The notes under the pieces are model-generated. The model made no database searches, was not told the origin of the DNA, and saw only the letters and a list, made by a program, of their open reading frames with translations. Positions 53,571-63,596 of a DNA stretch of 64,000 bases are shown piece by piece. Source of the DNA: JBCCEJ01 sp039030335 (GTDB taxonomy: Bacteria; Pseudomonadota; Gammaproteobacteria; HK1); the NCBI GenBank assembly GCA_039030335.1, contig JBCCEJ010000012.1:33487-97486 (forward strand). Direction: 5' to 3'. The translations under genes were made by a program, and so were the position numbers. The first letter of the stretch is position 1. Each line of letters opens with the position of its first letter.

Positions 53571-54548
53571 ATGCAGGCAATGCGCGTACACACGCTGGAT
53601 GGCATCAGCGCCCTCCAACTCGAGGAAGTCGACAACCCGGAGCCCGGACCGGGTGAAATTCGCGTGCGGGTACGCGCCGCCGGCTGCAACTTCGCCGACA
53701 CGCTCCAGATAAGTGGTCTCTATCAGACCCGGCCCCCACTCCCGTTCATCCCCGGGCTCGAAGTCGCCGGAGAGGTCTCTGCGCTCGGTCCCGACGTCGA
53801 CGGCCTTGCGCCGGGCGATCGAGTGATGGGATGGGTCCCCTGGGGCGGGTACGCCACCGAAGCCATCGTGTCGGCCTGGGCCGCCATTCCAGTACCCGCG
53901 TCGATGGACTGGGTGACGGCGGCGGCGTGGCCGATCTGTTACGGCACCGCGTACGGCGCGCTGACTCATAAGCGCGTAGCGCTGCAGGCTGGCGAGACCC
54001 TGCTCGTCCATGGTGCGGCGGGCGGCGTCGGTCTCGCGGCGGTGGACATCGGCAAAGCACTGGGCGCGCGCGTGGTCGGCACGGCCAGCACGTTGGACAA
54101 GCTCGCCGCCTGCACCGCCCTTGGCGCCGACCACGTGATCAACTACACCGAAGGCGAACTGCGCGACGCCATCAAATCAGCGGTCGGCGGCGTCGACGTC
54201 GTACTGGACCCGGTCGGCGGCGACGTATTCGATACGTCACTCAGGGTCACCAACCGGGACGGCCGACTGGTTGTCATCGGCTTCACATCGGGGCGCATCT
54301 CGGAAATCCCGGCCAACTACCTGCTGCTGAAGAACATCAGCGTGGCCGGCTACGCGTTCAGCATCTACTCGCGAGCGGATCACGGGCACTACGCCCAGGT
54401 GTTTGCCGAACTCGGCGATCACTACGCCGCCGGACGCCTCACCCCACGCATCGACACGGTAATGCCGCTGGCTGATACGCCGGCCGCTCTCCAACGCCTG
54501 ATAGATCGCCAGGCGATCGGGAAGGTGGTCATCGAGATGCCGGACTGA
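53571..54548 (+). CDS. Zinc-independent quinone oxidoreductase (medium-chain dehydrogenase family)
   Basis: 325 residues of the QOR branch: no zinc Cys cluster, with RVRAAGCNFADTLQISGLYQ, FIPGLEVAGEVSALGPDVDG, and the NADPH loop LVHGAAGGVGLAAVDIGKAL. Near the end FAELGDHYAAGRLTPRIDTV is typical. Such enzymes reduce quinones, acrylyl-CoA or enones with NADPH. Another ATG three codons in is equally possible. An acrylyl-CoA reductase role would suit DMSP catabolism with the DmdA-like gene upstream, but this is speculative. Confidence 0.9.
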   Translation: MQAMRVHTLDGISALQLEEVDNPEPGPGEIRVRVRAAGCNFADTLQISGLYQTRPPLPFIPGLEVAGEVSALGPDVDGLAPGDRVMGWVPWGGYATEAIVSAWAAIPVPASMDWVTAAAWPICYGTAYGALTHKRVALQAGETLLVHGAAGGVGLAAVDIGKALGARVVGTASTLDKLAACTALGADHVINYTEGELRDAIKSAVGGVDVVLDPVGGDVFDTSLRVTNRDGRLVVIGFTSGRISEIPANYLLLKNISVAGYAFSIYSRADHGHYAQVFAELGDHYAAGRLTPRIDTVMPLADTPAALQRLIDRQAIGKVVIEMPD

Positions 54549-54611
54549 GAAGGCGCTCGCGTGACCGGGGTCAGCGAGGGCGCCCGGCGCGCGCCGTTCG
54601 GTGCCCGTTCG

Positions 54612-55628
54612 CTAGAGCTTGCGCAGCGACACGCTCTCGATGCTGTGATCGCTGCCTTTGCGCATGATCAGATGCGCGCGCAGGCGGGTCGGCAAAATGT
54701 GCTCGGTCAGATTCTTGAGGTTGATGGTGCGCCAGATCTCAGTCGCCTGCACCTTGGCCTCAGCGTCGTTCAGTGACGAGTAGCGATGGAAATAGGCGTC
54801 CGGATCCTGGAACGCTGTCTCCCGCAGTTTCAGAAAGCGGCGCACGTACCAGTCTTCGATCACGGCGGAATCGGCGTCCAGATAGATCGAGAAGTCGAAG
54901 AAATCTGATACGTACGGGATCGCATCACCGCGCTGTGGCAACCGTACGGCCTGCAGCACGTTGATGCCTTCGACGATAAGAATGTCCGGGCGACGAATCG
55001 TCAACGCCTCGTCCGCCATGATGTCGTAGTGAAAGTGCGAATAGACGGGTGCGCGGACTTCGTCCAGGCCCGATTTCACTTCACCCAGAAATCCCAGCAG
55101 CGCTTCGGTGTTGAAGCTCTCCGGAAAACCTTTGCGGTCCATGATCCCACGCCGTTCCAGTTCGGCGTTTGGCCACAGGAAACCGTCCGTCGTCAACAGA
55201 TCGACACGCGGGTGGTCAGGCCAGCGGGCCAGCAGTTCCCGCAGTACGCGCGCGGCGGTGCTCTTGCCGACGGCCACCGAGCCCGCGATGCCGATGATGA
55301 ATGGCATCTTGTCGTCAGGCCGGTCTAGAAAGCGGGTCGATACCGAATGCAATTCCTGCGCGGCCTGAACGTAAAGGTTCAACAGCCGCGACAGCGGCAG
55401 GTATACATGCTCTACTTCGGCGACCGAGAGATTCTCGATGAGACCCGAGAGTTCATCCAGATCGGCCTCGGCCAGCGTCATCGGCGTATCGGCCCTGAGG
55501 CGCGCCCATTCTTCGCGCGAGAATACCCGATAGGGCGAGTATGGCATCGGTGCCCGCTGTGAGGCAGAACCGAAAGCTGGATGCACGCCGAGTGCTTCAG
55601 CCGTGCTGAGAAGTCCGCGAACGCTCAT
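54612..55628 (-). CDS. coaA: Pantothenate kinase, type I
   Basis: 338 residues, ATP-dependent, first step of CoA biosynthesis. Walker [13 protein letters not shown] at residues 113-124, then [46 protein letters not shown], and [12 protein letters not shown]. This is the bacterial CoaA rather than CoaX or CoaW. The ATG is preceded by GGGAGGAG at good spacing; the first ~28 residues extend beyond the E. coli protein. Divergent from the GST-type gene. Feedback by CoA is expected from the family. Confidence 0.96.
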   Translation of the reverse strand: MSVRGLLSTAEALGVHPAFGSASQRAPMPYSPYRVFSREEWARLRADTPMTLAEADLDELSGLIENLSVAEVEHVYLPLSRLLNLYVQAAQELHSVSTRFLDRPDDKMPFIIGIAGSVAVGKSTAARVLRELLARWPDHPRVDLLTTDGFLWPNAELERRGIMDRKGFPESFNTEALLGFLGEVKSGLDEVRAPVYSHFHYDIMADEALTIRRPDILIVEGINVLQAVRLPQRGDAIPYVSDFFDFSIYLDADSAVIEDWYVRRFLKLRETAFQDPDAYFHRYSSLNDAEAKVQATEIWRTINLKNLTEHILPTRLRAHLIMRKGSDHSIESVSLRKL

Positions 55629-55725
55629 CTGCGGCTCCTCCCGGGTGGCTCAATTTGGTGCGCCAAGTGTAGTCGCTCGCGCTAAGATGGCCAGTCTTGA
55701 CATTTTTGGAATACGAGTACCAGCA

Positions 55726-56685
55726 ATGGGCTATATGGATGCAGGCGTCTGGCGCACCAGCGACCCGCCGAAGCGGATCCAGGGCGGTCGCTACGTGCGT
55801 CCCGAGACCCAGTTTCGCAGCCGCGTCAGCGCTGACGGCAGCAGCGGATTCGCGCCCGAGGCGGGCCGCTATCACCTCTACGTCGCACACGCATGCCCGT
55901 GGGCGCACCGCACATTGATGCTGCGTGGTTTAAAAGGCCTCGAAGACAGCATCACGGTCAGCTTCGCGTTGCCGCTGATGTTGGAAAACGGTTGGGAACT
56001 CGAGCCGGACGACGGCCCGGTCGCCGGCGCCCGGTACATGCACGACGTGTACCGGGCCGCACCGGGCGATTATTCGGGCCGCTGCTCGGTACCGGTTTTA
56101 TGGGATCGCGAGCGCCAGACCATCGTCAGCAATGAGTCGGCCGACATCGTGCGCATGCTGAATTCCGCGTTTGATCACCTGGCGACGCGCAACGTACCCG
56201 ACCTGTATCCGGCCGACCTCCACTCGCGCATCGACGAGCTGAACGAGCTCGTGTACCACGACATCAACAACGGCGTTTACAAGTGTGGTTTCGCCGTCTC
56301 TCAAGAGGCGTACGAAGAGAGTTTCCTGAAGCTCTTCGCAGCACTGGACCGCATCGAGAAGCTGTTGGCATCCAACCGGTATCTGTGTGGTACACAGGTT
56401 ACGGAAGCGGATTGGCGGCTCTTTGCGACGCTCGTGCGTTTCGACGCGGTGTACGTGAGCCACTTCAAATGCAACCTGCGCCGCATTGCCGACTACGCGA
56501 ATCTGTCGAACTACACCCGCGAGCTCTACCAGTGGCCCGGCATCGCCGAGACCTTTGACCTCGAACTCACCAAACAGCATTACTTCGGCAGCCACGAATC
56601 CATCAATCCGCACCGTATCGTGCCACTGGGCCCTGTATGGGACATGGACGCACCGCACGACCGTTCGCGGCTGCCTTGCGCCTGA
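55726..56685 (+). CDS. Glutathionyl-hydroquinone reductase (Xi-class GST)
   Basis: 319 residues of the YqjG/EcM4-like family. The catalytic Cys57 lies in VAHACPWAHRTLMLRGL, the family signature; later DIVRMLNSAFDHLA, DLHSRIDELNELVYHDINNG and VYKCGFAVSQEAYEESF. It removes glutathione from glutathionyl-hydroquinones made in aromatic metabolism. The ATG giving the family's normal N-terminus was chosen; another in-frame ATG lies 39 bases upstream. A hairpin terminator follows before the urease cluster. Confidence 0.92.
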   Translation: MGYMDAGVWRTSDPPKRIQGGRYVRPETQFRSRVSADGSSGFAPEAGRYHLYVAHACPWAHRTLMLRGLKGLEDSITVSFALPLMLENGWELEPDDGPVAGARYMHDVYRAAPGDYSGRCSVPVLWDRERQTIVSNESADIVRMLNSAFDHLATRNVPDLYPADLHSRIDELNELVYHDINNGVYKCGFAVSQEAYEESFLKLFAALDRIEKLLASNRYLCGTQVTEADWRLFATLVRFDAVYVSHFKCNLRRIADYANLSNYTRELYQWPGIAETFDLELTKQHYFGSHESINPHRIVPLGPVWDMDAPHDRSRLPCA

Positions 56686-56723
56686 CCTCGCGTTTGTTAC
56701 AGAACGCACGCACGGTGTAAACG

Positions 56724-56757
56724 GTCCGAAGCGGTGCACTGCGCACCGCTTCAGGAC
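56724..56757 (+). terminator. Hairpin after the glutathionyl-hydroquinone reductase gene
   Basis: GTCCGAAGCGGTGC / GCACCGCTTCAGGAC around the loop ACTGC: a perfect 10-base inner stem extended by four pairs with one bulge. It separates the GST-type gene from the urease operon. There is no T-run. Confidence 0.6.
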
Positions 56758-56883
56758 GCCAGCTGCACCAGAATGGCGCCAATCACCGATGCGTAGCCTG
56801 GAACGCGACGCCGATCGCACGGAAAACAACGCACGCTACAGGGGGCGCGCGACTGCTGGCACGCATCTTGTAAGGAAGCTGCC

Positions 56884-57780
56884 ATGTCTTCATCGGCAGC
56901 CATATCTTTGTCTCCGTCGCGGGAAGCTTCCGTTCGTCCGGACGGGTGGGAAGCGCTGCTCGAGCTGGTACTGGCACCGCGAGGCGACCGGACCCGGATC
57001 AGCGCGCGCCGACACTTCGGGCCGCTGGTCGTGCAGCGCGCGCTATATCCGGAAGGCGATCTCTGCCACGTCGTGTTGTTGCATCCGCCGGGCGGCATGG
57101 TCGGCCACGACCGTCTGACCACGGACGTCACATGCTCACCGGACGCACAGGCGCTCGTCACTACACCCGGCGCGAACAAGGTCTACCTGAATCTCGATCG
57201 CCCCGTGCGTCAGACGCAGACTCTGCGCGTCGAAGCCGGCGCCTGCCTCGAATGGTTGCCCCAGCCGCTGATCGTCTTCGATGGCGCGCATGCTGAACTC
57301 GACACTCGCATCGAACTCGCCGACGACGCCGCGTTCATCGGCTGGGATGCCATCTGCCTGGGCCGACCAGCTATTGGCGAAGCCTTCAGCGACGGGCGCC
57401 TGAGGCAACGCCTGCGGTTAGGGCGCGCGAGCGGTGACTCTCTCTACGAGGAGTACTGGCAGCTCGATGGCGGCGACCGCGCATTGCACGCCCCGTGGGG
57501 ACTCGCGGGACGGAGCGTTCTGGCGACGCTGTTTGCCTACCCGGCAGACGATGCATTACTCGAACAGGCGCGGCACGCCGTCAGTGACGTCGGCAATGGC
57601 GACGGCGCCACTGCGCAATCGACGGCCGTTGGCTGCTCGCTGCTGGATCACTTGCTGGTCGCCCGCGTCCTGGCAGACGGCGCAGAACCAGCGTTCGCAG
57701 CGCTCGAACAACTGTGGCGCGCACTACGCGAGGCCACGGTCGGCCGGGTACCGGTACGGCCGCGCATCTGGAGCACTTGA
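56884..57780 (+). CDS. ureD: Urease accessory protein UreD
   Basis: 298 residues. UreD binds apo-urease and, with UreF and UreG, delivers nickel and carbon dioxide to the active site. Blocks: RRHFGPLVVQRALYPEGDLC, LLHPPGGMVGHDRLTTDVTC, TPGANKVYLN, LEWLPQPLIVFDGAHAELDT and IGWDAICLGRPA. AAGGAAG lies just before the ATG. It is the first gene of ureDABCEFG and is followed by ureA after 39 bases. Confidence 0.95.
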   Translation: MSSSAAISLSPSREASVRPDGWEALLELVLAPRGDRTRISARRHFGPLVVQRALYPEGDLCHVVLLHPPGGMVGHDRLTTDVTCSPDAQALVTTPGANKVYLNLDRPVRQTQTLRVEAGACLEWLPQPLIVFDGAHAELDTRIELADDAAFIGWDAICLGRPAIGEAFSDGRLRQRLRLGRASGDSLYEEYWQLDGGDRALHAPWGLAGRSVLATLFAYPADDALLEQARHAVSDVGNGDGATAQSTAVGCSLLDHLLVARVLADGAEPAFAALEQLWRALREATVGRVPVRPRIWST

Positions 57781-57819
57781 CGCGCCGGCACGCGACACCG
57801 GCATCACCAGGAACAAGGT

Positions 57820-58122
57820 ATGGACCTGACACCCAGAGAGAAAGACAAACTGCTCGTGTTTACCGCCGCGCTGCTCGCCGAGCGGCGCATGGCGCGCGGG
57901 TTGAAACTTAACTACCCGGAAGCCGTCGCATTCATCTCGGCGGCGATCATGGAAGGCGCGCGCGATGGCCGCACGGTCGCAGAGCTGATGGGCTACGGCA
58001 CCACCCTGCTCAGCCGCGACGACGTCATGGAAGGGGTGGCTGAACTGATCCCCGAAGTGCAGATAGAAGCAACCTTTCCCGACGGTACCAAACTCGTCAC
58101 GGTTCACGACCCGATAGTGTGA
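57820..58122 (+). CDS. ureA: Urease gamma subunit
   Basis: 100 residues, the standard length. Recognisable by [40 protein letters not shown] and [20 protein letters not shown]. It is the smallest structural subunit of the three-chain bacterial urease. AGGAACAAGGT lies upstream of the ATG. ureB follows after eight bases. Confidence 0.97.
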   Translation: MDLTPREKDKLLVFTAALLAERRMARGLKLNYPEAVAFISAAIMEGARDGRTVAELMGYGTTLLSRDDVMEGVAELIPEVQIEATFPDGTKLVTVHDPIV

Positions 58123-58130
58123 GGACAACC

Positions 58131-58463
58131 ATGATTCCAGGTGAAATCACGGTTGCCGACGGCGAAATCGAACTGAACGATGGCCGCGTCGTCTGCACCG
58201 TTTCTGTTGCCAATACGGGCGACCGTCCAATCCAGGTCGGCTCGCATTACCACTTTTTCGAGACCAACAGCGCACTCGCATTCGATCGTCCGGCGACGCG
58301 CGGCTTCCGCCTGAACGTACCAGCCGGTACCGCGGTACGTTTTGAACCTGGGCAAAGCCGTACCGTCGAGCTGGTTGCCCTGAGCGGCGCGCGGGTCGTA
58401 CACGGATTCCGCGGGCTCGTAGCAGGCGCTCTGGACGACGCAGACGGAGAAAGCCAGTCGTGA
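58131..58463 (+). CDS. ureB: Urease beta subunit
   Basis: 110 residues with the typical [19 protein letters not shown] start, the HYHFFETN block and [20 protein letters not shown]. The ATG has GAGG upstream and was preferred over an in-frame GTG four codons earlier that overlaps the ureA stop. Its own stop overlaps the GTG of ureC (GTGA), so subunits beta and alpha are made in step. Confidence 0.97.
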   Translation: MIPGEITVADGEIELNDGRVVCTVSVANTGDRPIQVGSHYHFFETNSALAFDRPATRGFRLNVPAGTAVRFEPGQSRTVELVALSGARVVHGFRGLVAGALDDADGESQS

Positions 58464-60163
58464 CGCGAATCAGCCGCGCAGCATATGCGCAAATGTACGG
58501 CCCAACCGTGGGCGACAAAGTCAGGCTCGGTGATACTGAGCTGCAGATCTCACCGGAGAGCGACAGCGCGTTGCCTGGCGAAGAGGTCAAGTTTGGCGGC
58601 GGCAAAGTCATCCGCGATGGGATGGGTCAAAGTCAACGAAGCAGTGGCGAGGCCGTCGACTGTGTGATCACCAACGCACTGATCCTCGACTACTGGGGCA
58701 TCGTCAAGGCCGACATCGGTATTGAGGACGGCCGGATCGCTGGCGTTGGCAAGGCCGGCAATCCGGACATTCAGCCAGGCGTCGACATCATCATCGGCCC
58801 CGGTACGGAAGTCATCGCCGGCGAGGGTCTCATCGCGACGCCGGGCGGTATCGACGCGCACATTCATTTCATCTGCCCGCAACAGGTTGACGAAGCGCTG
58901 ATGTCGGGCATCACCACAATGCTGGGTGGCGGGACCGGACCGGCGGCCGGCACGGCGGCGACGACCTGCACGCCGGGTCCGTGGAACATCCACCGGATGC
59001 TGCAAGCCATCGACGGCATGCCGATGAACATCGGGCTGCTGGGCAAAGGCAATGCCAGTCAGCTCGCACCGCTTGAAGAACAGATTCGCGCCGGTGTCAT
59101 GGGCCTCAAACTGCACGAAGACTGGGGCACCACGCCATCGGCCATCAATACCGCGCTGACGGCAGCCGACCAGTTCGACGTGCAGGTAGCGATACACACC
59201 GATACGTTGAACGAATCTGGTTTCGTAGAAGACACGCTCGCCGCGATCGCAGGACGCACGATCCACACCTATCACACCGAAGGTGCCGGCGGTGGGCACG
59301 CACCGGACATCATAAAGGCGTGCGGAGAGGCTAACGTCTTGCCCTCCAGCACCAACCCTACACGGCCCTACACGGTCAACACGGTAGATGAACACCTCGA
59401 CATGCTGATGGTCTGTCATCACCTCGATCGCGGGATCGCCGAAGATCTCGCGTTCGCCGAATCGCGGATTCGCCGGGAGACGATCGCGGCCGAGGACATT
59501 CTTCACGACCTCGGCGCGTTTTCGATGATCGCGTCAGACTCACAGGCGATGGGGCGAGTCGGAGAGGTCATCACACGTACCTGGCAAACGGCGCACAAGA
59601 TGAAAGTGCAGCGGGGCGCGTTACCCGAAGAAGGCGGCGATAACGACAATCTTCGCGCACGCCGCTACATCGCGAAGTACACCATCAACCCCGCCCTGGC
59701 CCACGGCCTCGCCGATGACGTCGGGTCCATCGAAGTCGGCAAGCTCGCTGATATCGTACTGTGGAAACCTGCGTTCTTCGGTGCAAAGCCGGCAATGATC
59801 CTGAAATGCGGTCTGATCGCGGCCGCACCGATGGGCGATCCCAACGCGTCGATACCTACCCCGCAGCCGGTGCACTATCGACCGATGTTCGCGAGCTTTG
59901 GCGGTGCCGTTGCGCAGACCTCAGTAACCTTCGTGTCGCAAGCCAGCCTGGAGCACGGCATCAACGCCGAACTCGGGTTACAAAAACGCTGCGTACCGGT
60001 TCGCGGCACACGCAGCGTCAAGAAAGCGGACATGCGGCTGAATGACTGGCAGCCTGAGATCGAGGTCAGCGCGCAGACCTACGAGGTGCGGGCCAACGGC
60101 GAGTTGCTGACCTGCGAGCCGGCCGCGGTTTTGCCGCTCGCGCAGCGGTATTTTCTGTTCTAG
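58460..60163 (+). CDS. ureC: Urease alpha subunit
   Basis: 567 residues, hydrolysing urea to ammonia and carbamate. Every active-site residue is at the same number as in Klebsiella urease: His134 and His136 in DAHIHFICP, carbamylated Lys217 in [10 protein letters not shown], His246 in [12 protein letters not shown], His272 in [10 protein letters not shown], and the flap Cys319-His320 in [10 protein letters not shown]. An intact catalytic subunit is therefore predicted. The GTG start overlaps the ureB stop. ureE follows after a gap of 84 bases. Confidence 0.98.
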   Translation: MTRISRAAYAQMYGPTVGDKVRLGDTELQISPESDSALPGEEVKFGGGKVIRDGMGQSQRSSGEAVDCVITNALILDYWGIVKADIGIEDGRIAGVGKAGNPDIQPGVDIIIGPGTEVIAGEGLIATPGGIDAHIHFICPQQVDEALMSGITTMLGGGTGPAAGTAATTCTPGPWNIHRMLQAIDGMPMNIGLLGKGNASQLAPLEEQIRAGVMGLKLHEDWGTTPSAINTALTAADQFDVQVAIHTDTLNESGFVEDTLAAIAGRTIHTYHTEGAGGGHAPDIIKACGEANVLPSSTNPTRPYTVNTVDEHLDMLMVCHHLDRGIAEDLAFAESRIRRETIAAEDILHDLGAFSMIASDSQAMGRVGEVITRTWQTAHKMKVQRGALPEEGGDNDNLRARRYIAKYTINPALAHGLADDVGSIEVGKLADIVLWKPAFFGAKPAMILKCGLIAAAPMGDPNASIPTPQPVHYRPMFASFGGAVAQTSVTFVSQASLEHGINAELGLQKRCVPVRGTRSVKKADMRLNDWQPEIEVSAQTYEVRANGELLTCEPAAVLPLAQRYFLF

Positions 60164-60247
60164 CGGGATGCGCTTTTTTCGAGCCGGCACCGGTGCTCGG
60201 TGGACCGGGCGCCGGCGAGTCGCAGCTAGCGGATGCAGGTTCCACTC

Positions 60248-60730
60248 ATGACAACTTCATTACCCCTCGAAGAGTCCGCCACCACACTGGTCGTCACGGA
60301 GCGGGGCGACTCGGGCGCGCGGCCCGATCTCTGCATCGCCATGACGTACGAACAGCGGCAACGCTCACGGCTGCGACTGATTCTCGCGGACGGCACGCCG
60401 CTCGCGCTGATGTTGGCGCGCGGTGAACGGCTGCTCGGCGGCAGCACACTGCGAACCCGGTGCGGCAAGACAGTCCTGGTGGAAGCGGCCGCTGAACCCT
60501 TGAGCGTGGCGACCGCAGACAACGCTTTGGTGCACGCACGCGCGTGTTATCACCTGGGCAATCGCCATCTGCCGTTGGCAATAGGTTCGTTGGAAGTCCG
60601 CTACCTTCGCGACCACGTCATCGACGCCCTGGCGCTGCGGCTCGGCCTCAAGCTCGAACACGTCGATGCACCGTTCCAACCGGAAGACGGCGCCTACGCC
60701 GGCGCTCACGCCCATTCTCACGGGCACTGA
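60248..60730 (+). CDS. ureE: Urease accessory protein UreE
   Basis: 160 residues, the nickel metallochaperone. Recognisable by CIAMTYEQRQRSRLRLILAD, LGNRHLPLAIGSLEVRYLRD, HVIDALALRLGL, and the C-terminal His-rich tail HAHSHGH that binds nickel. The ATG with AGG eight bases upstream was chosen; an earlier in-frame ATG lies 15 bases upstream. ureF starts four bases after its stop. Confidence 0.95.
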   Translation: MTTSLPLEESATTLVVTERGDSGARPDLCIAMTYEQRQRSRLRLILADGTPLALMLARGERLLGGSTLRTRCGKTVLVEAAAEPLSVATADNALVHARACYHLGNRHLPLAIGSLEVRYLRDHVIDALALRLGLKLEHVDAPFQPEDGAYAGAHAHSHGH

Positions 60731-60734
60731 CACG

Positions 60735-61400
60735 ATGACCACGAGAGTTCTGCATCTATGGCAGTTGTTGTCGCCAACGCTGCCGATCGGTGCGTTCGCA
60801 TATTCGGATGGTCTGGAGGCAGCTTGCGAAGCGGGCCTGCTCGGCGACGCGGACGATACGTTTCGATGGCTCTCCGACCTTATGGAAGCGCAGTTGCTGA
60901 CGGTCGATCTGCCGTTCGTTCGGGCATTGTATGAAGCAGCGGCGGAACCGGACGAGGAAACCGCCAACCAGCTTGCAGCGACGTTGCTTGCTCGTCGCGA
61001 AACCCGCGAGTTGCGCGACTCGGATGTCCATCTGGGTCGTTCGCTCAGACGGTTGCTGCCCGCACTGCAAATTGATGTCGACAGCCTCGACTGGCCCGCC
61101 CGGATACCGTTCGCACGCCCGTTTACCCACGCGGCAGCACATTGGCGTGTCGGCGTTTCGGACACGCTGCGCGGGTATCTCTGGATCTGGCTAGAGAGTC
61201 AGGTCAGCGCCGCGGTCAAGCTCGTGCCCCTGGGGCAGACCGACGGCCAACGCATACTGTTCGAACTCTCGCGCGCAGCTGAACAACGCCTTGGTGCTGC
61301 GTTCACCCGCGACGCCGGCGGGCCAGGCCACCCGACCGTCGCCCTGGCTCTGCTGAGCTGCGCGCATGAAACGCAATACTCGCGGCTGTTTCGCTCCTAG
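60735..61400 (+). CDS. ureF: Urease accessory protein UreF
   Basis: 221 residues of the UreF family: [71 protein letters not shown]. UreF joins UreD and UreG in the activation complex and gates GTPase activity of UreG. It starts right after ureE and precedes ureG by 38 bases. Confidence 0.95.
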   Translation: MTTRVLHLWQLLSPTLPIGAFAYSDGLEAACEAGLLGDADDTFRWLSDLMEAQLLTVDLPFVRALYEAAAEPDEETANQLAATLLARRETRELRDSDVHLGRSLRRLLPALQIDVDSLDWPARIPFARPFTHAAAHWRVGVSDTLRGYLWIWLESQVSAAVKLVPLGQTDGQRILFELSRAAEQRLGAAFTRDAGGPGHPTVALALLSCAHETQYSRLFRS

Positions 61401-61438
61401 TCAGCCCCCCGCCTTCGTACGCACAAGAGGAACCCACG

Positions 61439-62077
61439 ATGCCCATGGCACTGTCTCACAATCCCGGCTCGGCCCTTCGCGTCGGCATCGGCGGCCCGGT
61501 TGGCTCCGGTAAAACGGCGTTGCTTTTGAACCTGTGTCAGAAGCTGCGGGAGCGGTATCAGATCGGGGTGGTCACCAATGACATCTATACACGGGAGGAC
61601 GCCGACTTTCTGATTCGGCACGAAGCGCTCGACCGCGACCGGATCGTCGGCGTCGAGACAGGTGGTTGCCCACATACGGCGATACGCGAAGACGCGTCTA
61701 TCAATCTCGCCGCCGTCGACGACCTGCAGGTGCGCTTTGGTCACCTCGACGTAGTCTTTGTCGAAAGCGGTGGCGACAATCTCAGTGCGACGTTCAGTCC
61801 TGAACTCTCTGATCTCACGATCTATGTGATCGACGTGTCGGCTGGGGACAAGATCCCTCGGAAAGGCGGCCCTGGTATCACGCGCTCCGACCTGTTGGTC
61901 ATCAACAAGACGGACCTTGCGCCACTTGTGGGCGCATCGCTGGATGTCATGGATCGTGATGCCCGCAAAATGCGCGGCGATCGGCCGTTCGTGTTCTCCA
62001 ATCTGAAAAGCGGCGAAGGTTTGCAGAACATCATTGCGTTTATCGAGCGCGAAGGGATGTTGGACGTGGCCGCATAG
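61439..62077 (+). CDS. ureG: Urease accessory GTPase UreG
   Basis: 212 residues, the GTPase driving nickel insertion. Walker [14 protein letters not shown] at residues 18-30, the metal-binding CPH motif in [36 protein letters not shown], and [13 protein letters not shown] for guanine binding. AGAGGAA precedes the ATG. It is the last gene of the urease operon and is followed by a hairpin and the urea-transporter promoter. Confidence 0.97.
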   Translation: MPMALSHNPGSALRVGIGGPVGSGKTALLLNLCQKLRERYQIGVVTNDIYTREDADFLIRHEALDRDRIVGVETGGCPHTAIREDASINLAAVDDLQVRFGHLDVVFVESGGDNLSATFSPELSDLTIYVIDVSAGDKIPRKGGPGITRSDLLVINKTDLAPLVGASLDVMDRDARKMRGDRPFVFSNLKSGEGLQNIIAFIEREGMLDVAA

Positions 62078-62112
62078 CTGGAAAGCACCAAAGAAGAGCG
62101 CCAATGGTACAG

Positions 62113-62145
62113 CTCGGTGCAGACTCGCGAAGACAGTGCACCGAG
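62113..62145 (+). terminator. Hairpin after ureG
   Basis: Perfect 9-base arms CTCGGTGCA and TGCACCGAG around a 15-base loop, 35 bases after the ureG stop. It is probably the end of the urease operon. The arms also contain GGTGCA/TGCACC, half-sites like those of NtrC, in the opposite order to a standard NtrC dyad. Confidence 0.5.
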
Positions 62146-62246
62146 AAGTGACTTCACCCTCCGAATAAGCGTCTGGATTGGTGCGTCACGGTTTGCCGTG
62201 GACTCTGAACGGCGACAATTGCGCCATCCATGTACGCGACGGCACC

Positions 62247-62263
62247 CTGGCATAGCGATTGCT
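62247..62263 (+). promoter_or_regulatory. Sigma-54 promoter upstream of urtA
   Basis: CTGGCATAGCGATTGCT matches the sigma-54 consensus YTGGCAYR-N4-TTGCW at every defined position, with exactly ten bases between the GG (62249-62250) and GC (62261-62262). Transcription would start near 62274, about 33 bases before the urtA ATG and its AGGAG site. An NtrC-like half-site ATTGGTGC lies upstream at 62177-62184. Confidence 0.8.
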
Positions 62264-62306
62264 TTAACTGTTGGTGAAACATCCGTCACCAACAGGAGCA
62301 ACCCAG

Positions 62307-63596
62307 ATGTTTTGGACCAGCAAGCCGCGTAGCCCGATAGCCGCTGCGCGCAAACTTGGCTTGTCACTGGCGGCGCTTGCGCTGGCCGCCAGCGCGCAGG
62401 CAGAAGACACGATAAAAGTTGGTGTGCTGCATTCGTTGAGCGGCACGATGGCGATCAGCGAGACCACGCTCAAAGACACGGTGTTGATGCTGATCGAAGA
62501 GCAGAACAAGAAAGGTGGTCTGCTCGGCAAGAAACTCGAGCCAGTCGTCGTCGACCCGGCTTCGAACTGGCCGCTGTTCGCTGAGAAAGCCCGTGAGCTG
62601 ATCACCCAGAAGAAAGTCGCCGTGACGTTCGGATGCTGGACATCGGTCTCACGCAAGTCGGTACTGCCGGTCTACGAAGAGCTGAACAGCCTGCTGTTCT
62701 ATCCGGTGCAATACGAAGGTGAAGAGTCATCCAAGAACGTGTTCTACACCGGGGCGGCTCCGAACCAGCAGGCTGTACCGGCCGTTGATTACCTCATGAA
62801 CGAAGTAGGGGTGAAGCGCTGGGTACTGGCTGGCACCGACTACGTCTACCCGCGTACCACCAACAAGATCCTCGAAGCCTATCTGAAGGCGAAAGGTGTC
62901 GCCGCCGAAGACATCATGATCAACTACACGCCGTTCGGTCACTCGGACTGGCAGAGCATCGTGTCCGACATCAAGACGTTCGGCTCAGGTGGCAAGAAAA
63001 CCGCGGTAGTCTCGACCATCAACGGTGACGCCAACGTGCCGTTCTACAAGGAACTCGGCAACCAGGGCTTGTCGGCGGAAGACATTCCGGTCGTTGCATT
63101 CTCGGTAGGTGAAGAGGAACTTTCCGGCCTCGACACGAAGCCGCTCGTCGGTCACCTCGCCGCATGGAACTACTTCATGAGCGTCGACAATGATGCGAAC
63201 GGCGAATTCATCGAAGCGTGGCACAAATTCATCGGCGACGAGAAGCGTGTCACCAACGATCCGATGGAAGCGCACTACATCGGCTTCAACATGTGGGTCA
63301 AAGCGGTCGAGAAAGCCGGTACTACCGACACCGATGCGGTAGAGCAGGCCATGATCGGCATCACTTATCCGAACCTGACGGGCGGCGTTGCGGTCATGCA
63401 TGCCAACCATCACCTGTCGAAGCCCGTGCTCATCGGCGAGATTCAGGAAGACGGGCAGTTTGAAACCGTCTGGTCGACCAGCGACCACGCATCACCGATG
63501 ACGGTGTCGCAAAGCTCATGTGGCGGCGGTATCTTCCGATCAAGGCAAAATCTGGGATCGTTTCGCGGACGGTTACTCCAAACAACCCATTGCTGA
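62307..63596 (+). CDS. urtA: Urea ABC transporter substrate-binding protein UrtA, C-terminus replaced
   Basis: 429 residues as read. A signal peptide (LGLSLAALALAASAQA) is followed by the mature UrtA: IKVGVLHSLSGTMAISETTL, FGCWTSVSRKSVLPVYEELN, LLFYPVQYEGEESSKNVFYT and GAAPNQQAVPAVDYL, and late PNLTGGVAVMHANHHLSKPV. UrtA is the periplasmic urea binder of UrtABCDE. After GQFETVWST (about 63475) the usual UrtA ending with GDAWSDYLPGSK and its Cys is missing, and unrelated residues follow. The real gene therefore breaks off at the junction. No urtB-E is present. Confidence 0.88.
   Translation: MFWTSKPRSPIAAARKLGLSLAALALAASAQAEDTIKVGVLHSLSGTMAISETTLKDTVLMLIEEQNKKGGLLGKKLEPVVVDPASNWPLFAEKARELITQKKVAVTFGCWTSVSRKSVLPVYEELNSLLFYPVQYEGEESSKNVFYTGAAPNQQAVPAVDYLMNEVGVKRWVLAGTDYVYPRTTNKILEAYLKAKGVAAEDIMINYTPFGHSDWQSIVSDIKTFGSGGKKTAVVSTINGDANVPFYKELGNQGLSAEDIPVVAFSVGEEELSGLDTKPLVGHLAAWNYFMSVDNDANGEFIEAWHKFIGDEKRVTNDPMEAHYIGFNMWVKAVEKAGTTDTDAVEQAMIGITYPNLTGGVAVMHANHHLSKPVLIGEIQEDGQFETVWSTSDHASPMTVSQSSCGGGIFRSRQNLGSFRGRLLQTTHC

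Noticed and set aside
56857..56872. A sigma-54-like element before ureD (TGGCACG-N4-TTGT)
   Set aside because: The invariant GC of the -12 element reads GT, and the predicted start would fall at the ureD ATG, removing its ribosome binding site. It is probably chance, unlike the perfect site before urtA.
62113..62145. The GGTGCA-N15-TGCACC repeat as an NtrC enhancer
   Set aside because: NtrC dyads have the order TGCAC-N7-GTGCA. Here the half-sites face the other way with a longer spacer, so a hairpin at the end of the urease operon is more likely.
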